From: JANYCO01 sp035535995
Lineage (GTDB): Bacteria; Bacteroidota; Bacteroidia; Cytophagales; Cytophagaceae
Reading direction: 5' to 3'
Assembly: GCA_035535995.1 (NCBI GenBank)
Contig: DATLOZ010000010.1
Span: forward strand, 72,807-136,806
Length of the DNA stretch: 64,000 bases
Part shown: positions 25,173 to 33,884 of the stretch, one piece after another
Numbering within the stretch: the first letter of the stretch is position 1
Layout of the letters: each line of letters starts with the position of its first letter
Translations under genes and position numbers: made by a program
The notes under the pieces: generated by a model
Databases searched by the model: none
Told to the model about the DNA's origin: nothing
Seen by the model: only the letters and a program-made list of their open reading frames with translations

Positions 25173-25182
25173 CCTTGCTCCC

Positions 25183-25370
25183 CAGGATTAGAAGATTTGC
25201 ATAATTTAATTTTCTTGATGAGTAAAACTATTATGTAGAAGAAATTCAGCGCAGATAAATTCATCACGATAGTGCAGACTCTGTACTATAAATCGGTACA
25301 AGTTTTCCTGAATGACAACCTTAATGAAGAAAATCCTTCAAATCAAAATCAAGTAAATCTTCTAATCCTG
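25183..25370. repeat. 16-bp inverted repeat of the AGGATTAGAAGA family
   Basis: CAGGATTAGAAGATTT at 25183-25198 and its exact complement at 25355-25370 flank about 156 bp between the converging obgE and the hypothetical at 25362. The right arm supplies the stop codon and last codons of that hypothetical. A weaker pair with the same core lies at 26638-26645 and 26692-26698. Confidence 0.65.
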
Positions 25371-25979
25371 AGAATCAAGGTTCAGACGTTTTTCATAATA
25401 AAGCCTGTTACAATCGTTCACAATATTCACCAGGTCTTCGTACCCATATTTTTTTTCACGGATGGACTGTACTATTACATTGTACTCTGAAAGCGCCTTC
25501 TGAGATTGCTTTACAAAGCTTTTTCTTCTGATCTCTCTGGCATCTTTGTTTCCATTCATCACGTAAAAATTATCTTCAAACTCCCTGGAGTTTTTGCCGG
25601 AGAGATAAAGATTGGAAGAGGAAGAGTAAAACATCAACGGGTTTTCTTTATACAATTTCACAAAACCATCTACCAGGCAAAGACAGAGCTTACTCGAATG
25701 CGCTTTGCTTCCGCGCATCGTGCCTGTGTTCATAAAAAGATTTTCATAGATCTTATCTTTGATAATAATGCGGTACAAATTCGAGACCTGGAATTTTTCA
25801 AACCTGTCTTCTTTATTCTTTTTATATTTCACCACATCGTAAAAAGATTTTTTCTCTACCTGGATAAATCCTTCCAGTGTATCTCCTTCCAGCGAAACGA
25901 TGTATCCCCTTCCCGATAGCTGCGCAGAAGCCATGGCAACAGGCATTGCGATCAGCAATAACAGCAGTTTTACTCTCAT
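25362..25979 (-). CDS. Secreted hypothetical protein
   Basis: The 205-residue protein has a signal peptide (LLLLLIAMPVAMASAQ). The mature N-terminus GYIVSLEGDTLEGFI resembles many uncharacterised exported Bacteroidota proteins that begin with a short beta domain. It has a pair of cysteines (LCLCLV), a basic helical C-terminus and no catalytic motif that I recognise. Its final codons and stop lie in an intergenic repeat arm, so the C-terminus may vary between strains. Confidence 0.7.
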   Translation of the reverse strand: MRVKLLLLLIAMPVAMASAQLSGRGYIVSLEGDTLEGFIQVEKKSFYDVVKYKKNKEDRFEKFQVSNLYRIIIKDKIYENLFMNTGTMRGSKAHSSKLCLCLVDGFVKLYKENPLMFYSSSSNLYLSGKNSREFEDNFYVMNGNKDAREIRRKSFVKQSQKALSEYNVIVQSIREKKYGYEDLVNIVNDCNRLYYEKRLNLDSQD

Positions 25980-26044
25980 GAATATGGATTTCCCCTTGGT
26001 TTAATGCCTTATACGGCGGAGAAGGAAAGCGGTTGTGGGAATGT

Positions 26045-26125
26045 TTTAGTTTAAAAGCAAAAAGTTTAAAGTAAAGCAGGATAATTTTTCTACTTTAAAC
26101 CTTTACCTTTAAACTTTAAAACAAT
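26045..26125. repeat. AGTTTAAAG-family inverted repeat
   Basis: TTTAGTTTAAAAG and AAGTTTAAAGTAAAG on the left face CTACTTTAAAC and CTTTAAACTTTAAAAC on the right. The element ends 3 bp before the ATG of the DUF3820 gene. A short relative, AAAAGTTTAA, stands at 46665. Confidence 0.55.
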
Positions 26126-26127
26126 AC

Positions 26128-26352
26128 ATGGACGATTCTTTCAACCCGGAAATACTCACACAATTGGTAACAACGAAAATGCCTTTCGGCAAATACAAAG
26201 GAACCTTGCTTTGCGACCTTCCTGTCTCCTACCTGGAATGGTTCCAGCGCGAAGGATTTCCGGCAGGTAAGCTGGGTATGCAACTTGCCACAATGTATGA
26301 GATTCGTCTGAATGGATTGGAAGGACTTTTGAAACCGCTCAGGAGTAAATGA
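26128..26352 (+). CDS. DUF3820 family protein
   Basis: The 74-residue protein carries the family core MPFGKYKGTLLCDLP followed by YLEWFQREGFPAGKLG. DUF3820 proteins are small and cytoplasmic. Some are described as putative quorum-sensing-regulated factors, but the biochemical role is not known. It precedes another small gene on the same strand after 68 bp. Confidence 0.85.
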   Translation: MDDSFNPEILTQLVTTKMPFGKYKGTLLCDLPVSYLEWFQREGFPAGKLGMQLATMYEIRLNGLEGLLKPLRSK

Positions 26353-26420
26353 ATTTTAAATTGAGAAGCTGTGTTTGTGAATGTATAAATTTTCATGGCA
26401 ACTTTTGTTTATAAAAATAT

Positions 26421-26624
26421 ATGCCTATTTCGTTTGACACTATCAGAGTAGGAAAAAAATATTACCTCATCAATCATGGTGAGCGGTATGATTTTGTAGT
26501 ACTCTCAAAGATCAGCGGGCAGAATTATCAGCTCAAAGATCTACACACTTTGGAACAGTACCAGCTTGAAGACCTTGTACGCTATGGGCGCGGGAAGGAT
26601 TATGATTTGAATGAGCTTGCCTGA
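26421..26624 (+). CDS. Small conserved-looking hypothetical protein
   Basis: The 67-residue protein has no signal peptide. Its beta-rich pattern (IRVGKKYYLINHGERYDFVV, NYQLKDLHTLEQYQLEDLVR) suggests a small SH3-like barrel. Codon use and the ATG start look genuine. No family is recognised and no function can be inferred. Confidence 0.6.
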   Translation: MPISFDTIRVGKKYYLINHGERYDFVVLSKISGQNYQLKDLHTLEQYQLEDLVRYGRGKDYDLNELA

Positions 26625-26795
26625 ACCTCAATTTACAGGATTAGAAGAACGCTGACTTCTAATATCATTTTAATATTCTTCTCATTCTTGTCTAATCCTA
26701 CGATTTTATCGCCCTGGTCATGATCAGGATCATTTTTGTGGTAGTTATTTTTTTATTAAATTTGAGATCATTAAATATCCAACCTCAAAATCCAA

Positions 26796-28031
26796 ATGCT
26801 AAAAGAAAAAGTAGATGTGTTAGTGATCGGTGCCGGTCCTGCAGGTACAGTGGCCGCCTCTCTGGTCAATAAAAATGGTTTTTCTTGTAAAATTGTCGAA
26901 AAACAAAAATTTCCACGTTTTGTGATCGGCGAAAGCCTTTTGCCACGCTGCATGGAGCATTTGGAAGAAGCAGGTTTCCTGGAGGCTGTGAAAGCTCAAG
27001 GATTCCAGGATAAGTTTGGTGCTAAATTTGTCAAAGGCGACCAGGTTTGTGATTTTAATTTTTCAGATCAATTCAGCAAAGGCTGGAACTGGACATGGCA
27101 AGTACCAAGAGCAAACTTTGATCAAACGCTTGCTGAAACAGTAGCTAGCCAGGGTGTGCCTGTAGAATATGAAACCGGTGTAACGGATATTAAATTTTTC
27201 GGCACTGATTCTGTCACCACCGTTGAAGATGCTCAAGGAAATAAAAAAGAAATAGAAGCCCGCTTCATCATCGATGCCAGCGGCTACGGACGCGTGATCC
27301 CGAGAATGTTCAACCTCGACAAGCCATCTAATTTTGATCCGAGAAAAACTCTTTTCACTCATATCAAAGATGTAAACCGCCCGGAAGGTATTGATGGTAA
27401 CCGTATCACAGTAGTGATCCACCAACCTCGCACCTGGATCTGGGTGATTCCTTTTTCTACCGGTGTTACCTCTGTAGGATTTGTAGGCGATCCCTCGTTC
27501 TTCGAACAATTCCAGGGTACACCGGAAGAGAAACTAAGAAGCATAATTGCCACAGAAACCAACATCGCAGAGCGTTTCAAAGATTGCGAATTTATGTTTG
27601 AACCACGGACCATTGAAGGATACGCTATTTCTGCAAAAAAACTTTACGGCGATGGATTTGTGCTTACAGGGAACAGTACAGAATTCCTGGATCCTATTTT
27701 CTCCTCCGGCGTTACCTTCGCTATGGAATCGGGCTCTAAAGCAGGAAAGTTGGTGAGCAAATTCCTGAAGGGTGAAAATGTAGATTGGGAAAAAGATTTT
27801 GTAGAACATATGATGCAAGGCATCAACACCTTCCGCTCATACGTAGCAGCCTGGTACGAAGGCTCCCTTCAGGAGATCTTCTTTGCTCCAAATCCTGATC
27901 CTACCCACAAAAAGCAGATCTGCTCCGTATTGGCGGGTTATGTATGGGATATGGAAAACCCATTCGTACGCAAACACGAACGCGCACTTAAATCACTCGT
28001 TGAAGTGATCAGGCTGGGAAATCCAGTATAG
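26796..28031 (+). CDS. FAD-dependent oxidoreductase, halogenase/geranylgeranyl-reductase-like
   Basis: The 411-residue flavoprotein starts with the dinucleotide-binding motif VIGAGPAGTVAA, then EKQKFPRFVIGESLLPRC, the family marker shared by tryptophan-halogenase-like monooxygenases and geranylgeranyl reductases. GNSTEFLDPIFSSGV (about 287-301) is the C-terminal FAD-binding segment. The halogenase lysine motif cannot be assigned confidently, so halogenation is not claimed. Homologues occur in flexirubin-type pigment and lipid pathways, but no other such gene is nearby. Confidence 0.85.
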   Translation: MLKEKVDVLVIGAGPAGTVAASLVNKNGFSCKIVEKQKFPRFVIGESLLPRCMEHLEEAGFLEAVKAQGFQDKFGAKFVKGDQVCDFNFSDQFSKGWNWTWQVPRANFDQTLAETVASQGVPVEYETGVTDIKFFGTDSVTTVEDAQGNKKEIEARFIIDASGYGRVIPRMFNLDKPSNFDPRKTLFTHIKDVNRPEGIDGNRITVVIHQPRTWIWVIPFSTGVTSVGFVGDPSFFEQFQGTPEEKLRSIIATETNIAERFKDCEFMFEPRTIEGYAISAKKLYGDGFVLTGNSTEFLDPIFSSGVTFAMESGSKAGKLVSKFLKGENVDWEKDFVEHMMQGINTFRSYVAAWYEGSLQEIFFAPNPDPTHKKQICSVLAGYVWDMENPFVRKHERALKSLVEVIRLGNPV

Positions 28032-28398
28032 AGTGTGAGCGCGAGGATGGAGTGAATTACTATATAAATTTGTCAGAAGAAACTTTCTTATAGTCTAAGA
28101 CTACAAGAAAGTTTCTTCTTGTTTTGACTTAAAGCTAAACAAGACAAATTATCAGTTCAAAAACCTCTACTTGCGCATTATCCGAATTCGTCCAACTCCT
28201 ATTTTCCGTTAATACTGTGGTCGACAGGCCTTTTATCACTTTCTAATTCATTTTTATTTGTTATTGATGCGCAAATCATCTCTTTAATCTGGTGGAATCA
28301 TCATCCTATTTATTGATTTTTTTCAATAATTTTTAGAACAACAAGAAGGAAGTATTGTATTATCATAAAAGATCACATTGATCGAATCTCTTTATACT
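28032..28398. other. 367-bp intergenic region with a long terminator hairpin
   Basis: It contains the 24-nt motif shared with 6664-6687 (28030-28053, overlapping the preceding stop) and a strong hairpin at 28075-28119. About 270 bp follow with no recognised gene; part of this must be the promoter of the GH16 gene, though no perfect -7 box was found. Confidence 0.6.
28075..28125 (+). terminator. Terminator after the FAD oxidoreductase gene
   Basis: AGAAGAAACTTTCTT pairs with AAGAAAGTTTCTTCT, with an inner TAGTCT/AGACTA stem, and is followed by TGTTTT. Confidence 0.8.
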
Positions 28399-30291
28399 AT
28401 GAAAATACAATCTATCTTTCTTCCTTTTATCCTTATAGTATTCGCCGTTTCTTCCTCCTCCGCACAAAATTGCTGGAGCCAGGTATGGGGCGATGATTTT
28501 AATGGCACTTCTTTAAGCACTACCGACTGGATCTATGATACCGGCACGGGCTTCGACGGTGGTTGGGGAAATAATGAATATGAATACTATACAAACACTA
28601 CGCAAAACGTAAGTGTCTCTGGCGGCTACCTCAATCTTACAGCACGTTATAGCAATAACTACAACGGCTCAGGAAAAAATTTCACTTCCGGCAGAATCCT
28701 GACACGTGATAAACATTATTGGAAATACGGTCGCTTCGAAGCAAGTATCAAGCTTCCTGCCAACACAGGCACCTGGCCGGCTTTCTGGATGCTTCCGCAA
28801 AGCAGCCCTTACGGCGGCTGGCCTACCAGTGGCGAGATCGATATTATGGAAAACCGTGGGGATGTTATTAACAAAATATCGGGAACGCTGCACTATGGAA
28901 ATCCTTCTCCTAACAATAAATACGACAGCGATACTTATGTCAAATCATCCGGAAATTTTGCCGATGGCTTTCATCTCTTTGCCGTAGAATGGGAGCCCGG
29001 AGAAATTCGTTTCTATGTGGATGGAGTTTTGTATAAAACAGAAACTCAAACACCCAACTCTCTAAACCCTGCCTCGAACAATGCAGTAACTTGGCCCTGG
29101 GACCAGGATTTTTACATCATTTTCAACATGGCAATAGGTGGATGGTATACCAACAATCCTGCAGAGTCTTCGATCACCGGCGGTAATACTTCCTGGTCTG
29201 CTACCATGCAGGTCGACTATGTAAAAGTATACACCGATCTTTCCGGTGGAGAACTTACCGGATCAATTGACGGAAAAAGTTCTGCGCTATACCAGGAAAC
29301 AAATCTCACTTACTCTATCCCTGCTACATCAGGCGCTACGTATGTCTGGACGGTTGACCAGGGTACCATTGTGTCCGGACAGGGGACGAACGCTATTATT
29401 GTAAACTGGGGTACGCAATCCGGTTCGGTAAGCGTCAGCAAAACGATCTCATGCGGAAGCGCTGATTATACGCTACCGGTAACAGTGATGCCGGTGTCTT
29501 GTGGTGTGATGCTGGAAGATTTTGAAAACATCCGTTTCACCGATTATGGATTGATCAACGGACAGCTTTCGCAGAAAGTAGATAATCCGAATTCTTCTAT
29601 TGAAAACAATTCTCCTTATTGCGCGCAGTATGTACGCAATGCAAGCGAACAATACGATGTACTGATCGTAGCCAATCCCGGCCTGGGGGATGCTGACCTG
29701 ATTGAAAACGGTAGTAAAAGTTTTATGTTTGACGTTTACTCCAACGCCGCCGGCAGAAATATTGAATTCACGCTTGAGAATAGTAATGTGTCTACTCCTT
29801 CCAATTATCCAAGCGGCCGTCACAGTACCTACAGAGCTACTACTACAAAAGTAAATGCATGGGAAACGCTGAAATTCGCATGGGTAGCGAGTCCCGACGC
29901 TGCTCTTGCAGGCACTAGCGTGAATCAGCTAACTATGTTGTTCATGCCAAACACTTATACAAATACCACTTTTTATTACGACAATATATTGCTAACCGAT
30001 AATTCTTGTCCACTTCCTACCACTGCTACAAAAGATGCGACGCAGAACAGTATGAATTTATTTCCAAACCCGGCAACAGACCTGGTGACCCTTCAGTTGA
30101 ACAACGACATTCATTCCGGCCAGGTAAAAATAGAGATCTTTGAAAATACGGGAAGATTGTTGTTTGAAACTGCTCAAACCGTTTCAGACGATGAGACCAC
30201 GCTCTCTGTATCAGAACTGAAGGCTGGCTATTATCTGGTAAAAATTACGCAAGGAGATTACAGCAGTGTAAAGGCCTTGTATAAAAAATAA
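28399..30291 (+). CDS. Secreted GH16 beta-glucanase with type IX sorting domain
   Basis: From the chosen ATG (28399) the protein has 630 residues. It has a signal peptide (SIFLPFILIVFAVSSSSAQ), then a GH16 domain (about 20-290) with WPAFWMLP and the catalytic GEIDIMEN. A PKD-like module follows (ATYVWTVDQGTIVSGQG), then a jelly-roll-like carbohydrate-binding region of about 170 residues (ending FYYDNILLTDN) and a type IX sorting domain (MNLFPNPATDLVTLQLN ... GYYLVKITQGDY). It probably hydrolyses laminarin or lichenan-type beta-1,3(4)-glucans outside the cell. An upstream TTG at 28378 is in frame but would spoil the signal peptide. Confidence 0.93.
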   Translation: MKIQSIFLPFILIVFAVSSSSAQNCWSQVWGDDFNGTSLSTTDWIYDTGTGFDGGWGNNEYEYYTNTTQNVSVSGGYLNLTARYSNNYNGSGKNFTSGRILTRDKHYWKYGRFEASIKLPANTGTWPAFWMLPQSSPYGGWPTSGEIDIMENRGDVINKISGTLHYGNPSPNNKYDSDTYVKSSGNFADGFHLFAVEWEPGEIRFYVDGVLYKTETQTPNSLNPASNNAVTWPWDQDFYIIFNMAIGGWYTNNPAESSITGGNTSWSATMQVDYVKVYTDLSGGELTGSIDGKSSALYQETNLTYSIPATSGATYVWTVDQGTIVSGQGTNAIIVNWGTQSGSVSVSKTISCGSADYTLPVTVMPVSCGVMLEDFENIRFTDYGLINGQLSQKVDNPNSSIENNSPYCAQYVRNASEQYDVLIVANPGLGDADLIENGSKSFMFDVYSNAAGRNIEFTLENSNVSTPSNYPSGRHSTYRATTTKVNAWETLKFAWVASPDAALAGTSVNQLTMLFMPNTYTNTTFYYDNILLTDNSCPLPTTATKDATQNSMNLFPNPATDLVTLQLNNDIHSGQVKIEIFENTGRLLFETAQTVSDDETTLSVSELKAGYYLVKITQGDYSSVKALYKK

Positions 30292-30308
30292 AAGAGCTAA
30301 TATCTGAG

Positions 30309-30342
30309 TAAAAAACTCCGGCAAGTTGCTGGAGTTTTTTTT
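30309..30342 (+). terminator. Terminator after GH16
   Basis: AAAAAACTCCGGCA pairs with TGCTGGAGTTTTTT (one G-T) followed by more T, 18 bp after the stop. Confidence 0.85.
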
Positions 30343-30455
30343 GTGCAAAATAGAGACGCTTCTAAAACTAGCATCCATATTCTATTTTGAAATACGGTTC
30401 AGAAATATTATTTTAGACATCAATAAAATGTATTCACTAAACAATCAATCTATTT

Positions 30456-31205
30456 ATGGCGCTATTTAAAACAAGCAACCCCGCACTAGGTCCGAAAACA
30501 TTCGACAGTTTTGGAAGTTATCAACAAGGTGATGTAATGACATTACAAGGCACTGTTAACAAGACTGCTATTTTGCTGGTATTGGTAATGATCCCCGCCT
30601 TTGGAGTATGGAATTTATTCTATTCAGGAGGCGTAGCGCTTATGTTTCCTCTGATGCTCGGAGGCGCCATTGGCGGACTGATCTGTTCTCTTATCATAGT
30701 ATTCAAAAAAGAATGGTCGCCAACCGTAGCTCCTATTTATGCAATCCTGGAAGGGTTGTTTGTAGGTGCTATTTCTGCTTTCTACAGTTCTCTGTACGAA
30801 GGGATCGTAATGCAGGCAATTCTGCTTACGTTTGGAATTCTTGCCAGCCTTTTGTTTTTGTACAAAAGCAGAATCATCCGTGTTACTGAAAATTTCAAAC
30901 TGATCGTAGCTTCTGCTACTATGGGGATTGCGCTCACCTACTTAATCAGCATGGTACTTGGATTCTTTGGAATGGAAGTACCGTTGATCCACTCCAATGG
31001 TTTGGTTGGAATTATTTTCAGCCTTGTCTGTGTAGCAACTGCAGCGGCTAACCTTGTAATGGATTTCGATTTCATTGAACAAGGCGCCGAACGCAATGCA
31101 CCGAAATACATGGAATGGTACGCTGCTTTCGGACTAATGGTAACCTTGATCTGGCTGTACATTGAGATCCTGCGCTTGCTTTCTAAACTTAGAAGCAGAA
31201 ACTAA
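30456..31205 (+). CDS. Bax inhibitor-1/YccA-family membrane protein
   Basis: The 249-residue protein has seven predicted hydrophobic helices and opens with MALFKTSNPALGPKTF and a T-x-x-G-T-V-N-K-T segment. That start is typical of the bacterial Bax inhibitor-1/YetJ-type family with a conserved cytosolic N-terminus. The last helices carry the acidic residues (DFDFIEQGAERNAPKYMEWY) conserved in this family; some bacterial members are pH-sensitive calcium leak channels. A clear terminator follows. Confidence 0.92.
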   Translation: MALFKTSNPALGPKTFDSFGSYQQGDVMTLQGTVNKTAILLVLVMIPAFGVWNLFYSGGVALMFPLMLGGAIGGLICSLIIVFKKEWSPTVAPIYAILEGLFVGAISAFYSSLYEGIVMQAILLTFGILASLLFLYKSRIIRVTENFKLIVASATMGIALTYLISMVLGFFGMEVPLIHSNGLVGIIFSLVCVATAAANLVMDFDFIEQGAERNAPKYMEWYAAFGLMVTLIWLYIEILRLLSKLRSRN

Positions 31206-31221
31206 GTTTTCATTTTTATAT

Positions 31222-31269
31222 AAAAAGAAACCGCTTGATGCTAATAGTATCAAGCGGTTTCTTTTTATA
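31222..31269 (+). terminator. Terminator after the Bax inhibitor-1 homologue
   Basis: An 18-bp perfect stem (AAAAAGAAACCGCTTGAT and complement) with a 9-nt loop ends in CTTTTT. Confidence 0.9.
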
Positions 31270-31462
31270 TTTTTTATAATGATAGTTTCGAAAAGAGCGC
31301 ATTGCTGGCGGAGGCGCCAGCAAACAAGGAATACGGAAACTTGAATTTTAATAAAATTTAACTACATATATCTAATATTTTTATTCTTTGAAGTGAATAA
31401 GCATATCCAAACCAACGCAAGATCACAGAGAATTTATAAAGGATGAAAAAGCTCAGGAGAAA

Positions 31463-31762
31463 TTAATTTTCAGGTTTAAGAATTTTTGTATACAACTCGA
31501 TCACTGCTATCCAGATCACCGCAAAGCCGCCTATGAATACATAGATTTGCTCTATCTCTGATGTTCGACAAACATTCTTATTAAATGCTAACAAACAAAC
31601 CTTCACTCCTCCAACTATTGAAGCACCGGCTAAAATGATGATCACAGCATTTGCCAAGGTGAGTGTTTCTGTTTGTCGTTTGAAGATCTTTTTAAAGAGA
31701 TAGATAAAAAAGAAAAATACACCAGCGTAAATACTGATGTCAACCGAAATAAAAAAAATCAT
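31463..31762 (-). CDS. Small membrane protein, function unknown
   Basis: The 99-residue protein has three hydrophobic helices (about 2-22, 36-56, 72-92) and a basic loop KKIFKRQTE after the first. No family is recognised. Its ATG overlaps the stop of the 56-codon gene before it by one base (TAATG), so the two are almost certainly translated in a coupled way and may form a complex. Confidence 0.65.
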   Translation of the reverse strand: MIFFISVDISIYAGVFFFFIYLFKKIFKRQTETLTLANAVIIILAGASIVGGVKVCLLAFNKNVCRTSEIEQIYVFIGGFAVIWIAVIELYTKILKPEN

Positions 31763-31932
31763 TAATGGTCTAAAAATTTTAGGATAGTCATTAAAAGAAT
31801 CCCTAATCCCATTCCTACAATTCCTGCATAAAAACCCCAGTGGCTACCAAATATCCCACCAGAAGTAGCACCTATCAGAACCACAGAATTGATGGACAGA
31901 CCAGACCTTTTATGTGACAATTCTTTTTTCAT
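31762..31932 (-). CDS. 56-residue membrane protein, coupled to the next gene
   Basis: From the ATG at 31932 it reads MKKELSHKRSGLSINSVVLI and continues GATSGGIFGSHWGFYAGIVG then MGLGILLMTILKFLDH. A basic N-terminus is followed by two glycine-rich hydrophobic helices, in an ATPase/AtpI-like small membrane-protein style, but without enough similarity to name it. The stop overlaps the next start as TAATG. The region upstream (to 32006) is AT-rich and could hold its promoter. Confidence 0.65.
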   Translation of the reverse strand: MKKELSHKRSGLSINSVVLIGATSGGIFGSHWGFYAGIVGMGLGILLMTILKFLDH

Positions 31933-32006
31933 GAATAACTATTTGTACTAACTAATAGCAAAAATACGAAACTGCGAGAAAATTAACAATATAGTTTAAT
32001 GAAAAA

Positions 32007-33530
32007 TTACAATTTGATCACTTTAAACTCTACTCTTCTATTCTTTGCTCTGTTCTCATCAGAATCATTTGGGACAGCGGGTTGTGATTTCCCATAGCCT
32101 TTTGCTACGAGTCTTTCTTTGGCGATTCCTTTTTGTACAAGATAATTTACTACTGCTTCTGCGCGTGCTTGCGAAAGACGGTTGTTATACGCATCTGCAC
32201 CTTTGTCGTCAGTATGTGCGGAGATCTCTACAGTCATGCTAGGATTGGCATTTAGGAGTTCTACTACACGTTCCAATTCCAGTTCCGAATCTTTTTTTAC
32301 GTTGGCAGAATCGAATCCGAAAAAAATATTATTGAGCACAAAGCTGGTATTTGTTTTCAGCGGTTTCAATTTAATATCCTTGTTTACCACCTGGTATTTT
32401 TTCACATTCTCAAGGTCTACTACTTCCGAATGAAAGGTTCTGTTCTTAGAAGAAATAGCGAGGTCGTACTTCTCTCCTTCCTGTAGCATTACGGTATACT
32501 TTCCTGTCACCTCATTGTTTTTTACTTCTACTACTTTTTCTTTCGTATTGATATTATTCACTTTGATCGTAGCCGGAATTATTTTGTTCGTCTCTTCATC
32601 ACGGATCACGCCTTCAAGTGTTACAACCTTATCGGGGCGAAATTCTTTCGGCAATTCTATTTTGTAAATATCGTCTTTGCTGTTGCTGCTTGTATTGGAA
32701 AGATAGATCACATCACCGGCAGCCGGCACGGAGATCAATTCATCGTCGCGGTAAGTATTGATGAATTCCAGCGGCACTGGTTTGGTCCATTTACCGCCAC
32801 GCATTTTTGATTCGTAGAGGTCATAGCCTCCTTGCCCTTCGTTGCGATAAGAAGAAAAGATCAACGTCCTGTTGTCCGACATAATTCGCGGATATCCTTC
32901 GCAGCCTGTGTTTACAGGATAAGGAAGAGGTCTGGCATTCATATAAAAAGCGCCTTGTTTTTGGGCCACATAAAGCACACAGCAACGTTGTTTGGTAGGC
33001 GTATCACGTTTCCCTTCGCGCATGAAATACAATTGTTTCCCATCGGCAGACAAAGAAGGGAATCCATCATAGCCGCCCGAATTTACACCTTTGCCTGCGT
33101 TTTTAGGCGCTTCCCATTTATCACCTACCTTGGTAGTGTACCAGATATCAATTCCACCATAAGAGCCTTTTTTATCGGAAGAAAAGAAAAGTGTTTTTCC
33201 ATCATAACTTAAAAAAGCTCCTCCCAGAAAATCAGCTCCGCTCACAAAATTATTTACTACTTCAAATGGCTTTGGAGGAGTCCATACTCCTGGTTTGGTT
33301 TGATAAGTAATAAACAATCGCCAGATCCCTTTTCCTGCGCGGTCAGACTCGAAGATCATGGTATTACCGTCGGCACTCAGTGTAGGAGAAAATTCGGAAT
33401 AGTCGAGCGTATTGACAGGCGCGCCAATGGTTTGAAGCTTATTAGCATTCTGCTTAGCTGCATCGGTCATCTGCGCGAAGACAGAAAAAGGTAAGAGAAA
33501 AAACAATAAAAGTCTGGCAGTATTTTTCAT
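32007..33530 (-). CDS. PD40-repeat OmpA-family lipoprotein-like outer-membrane protein
   Basis: The 507-residue protein has a signal peptide (LLLFFLLPFSVFAQ) and a beta-propeller of PD40/WD40-like blades (about 40-300; repeats such as FSPTLSADGNTMIFESDRAG, FPSLSADGKQLYFMREGK and YPRIMSDNRTLIFSSYR). A short carboxypeptidase-like beta domain follows (VTLEGVIRDEETNKIIPATI), then a C-terminal OmpA domain (FGFDSANVKKDSELELERVV, NRLSQARAEAVVNYL, NRRVEFKVI) that binds peptidoglycan. The layout resembles type IX secretion/gliding component PorE without its TPR part. No lipobox Cys is seen. Confidence 0.88.
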   Translation of the reverse strand: MKNTARLLLFFLLPFSVFAQMTDAAKQNANKLQTIGAPVNTLDYSEFSPTLSADGNTMIFESDRAGKGIWRLFITYQTKPGVWTPPKPFEVVNNFVSGADFLGGAFLSYDGKTLFFSSDKKGSYGGIDIWYTTKVGDKWEAPKNAGKGVNSGGYDGFPSLSADGKQLYFMREGKRDTPTKQRCCVLYVAQKQGAFYMNARPLPYPVNTGCEGYPRIMSDNRTLIFSSYRNEGQGGYDLYESKMRGGKWTKPVPLEFINTYRDDELISVPAAGDVIYLSNTSSNSKDDIYKIELPKEFRPDKVVTLEGVIRDEETNKIIPATIKVNNINTKEKVVEVKNNEVTGKYTVMLQEGEKYDLAISSKNRTFHSEVVDLENVKKYQVVNKDIKLKPLKTNTSFVLNNIFFGFDSANVKKDSELELERVVELLNANPSMTVEISAHTDDKGADAYNNRLSQARAEAVVNYLVQKGIAKERLVAKGYGKSQPAVPNDSDENRAKNRRVEFKVIKL

Positions 33531-33564
33531 CTTGTTAGTGACGTTTATGTTTCTTTGTATAGTA

Positions 33565-33849
33565 TCAAACGGTTGATCTATCCAGCATTTTGCGGGTCAT
33601 GAAATAACCCAGAAATCCGCATCCGATGCCGAAAACAGAAAGCAGCAAAGCATATTCAGGATTAGCCTGGATAAAGGCAATATCAAATTTTATATTGAGC
33701 AAATAAGTAGCAAGCACGATCCCTAAGAGCTCAAACATAAACCAATTCAACACCAGCAATGCTCCCCATTTAAACCCGCGCTGTCCTCTTTGTTTCGCGT
33801 AGGCTACAATTCTTACTACTAAAACGATTAAAACTATTAACTCCACCAT
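33565..33849 (-). CDS. Small membrane protein of unknown function
   Basis: The 94-residue protein has three hydrophobic helices (about 2-14, 28-50, 66-85) separated by short loops, one of which (YAKQRGQRGFKWG) is basic and probably cytoplasmic. No family is recognised with confidence. It lies 35 bp after the peptide transporter and 34 bp before the PD40-OmpA gene on the same strand, so all three may be co-transcribed. Confidence 0.65.
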   Translation of the reverse strand: MVELIVLIVLVVRIVAYAKQRGQRGFKWGALLVLNWFMFELLGIVLATYLLNIKFDIAFIQANPEYALLLSVFGIGCGFLGYFMTRKMLDRSTV

Positions 33850-33884
33850 CTCTTATCTATATCTACAAATCTACAAATGAATAA

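Noticed and set aside
26796..28031. Calling the FAD enzyme a true halogenase
   Set aside because: It has the GESLLP marker shared with reductases, but I cannot place the halogenase catalytic lysine with confidence, and no pathway genes are nearby.
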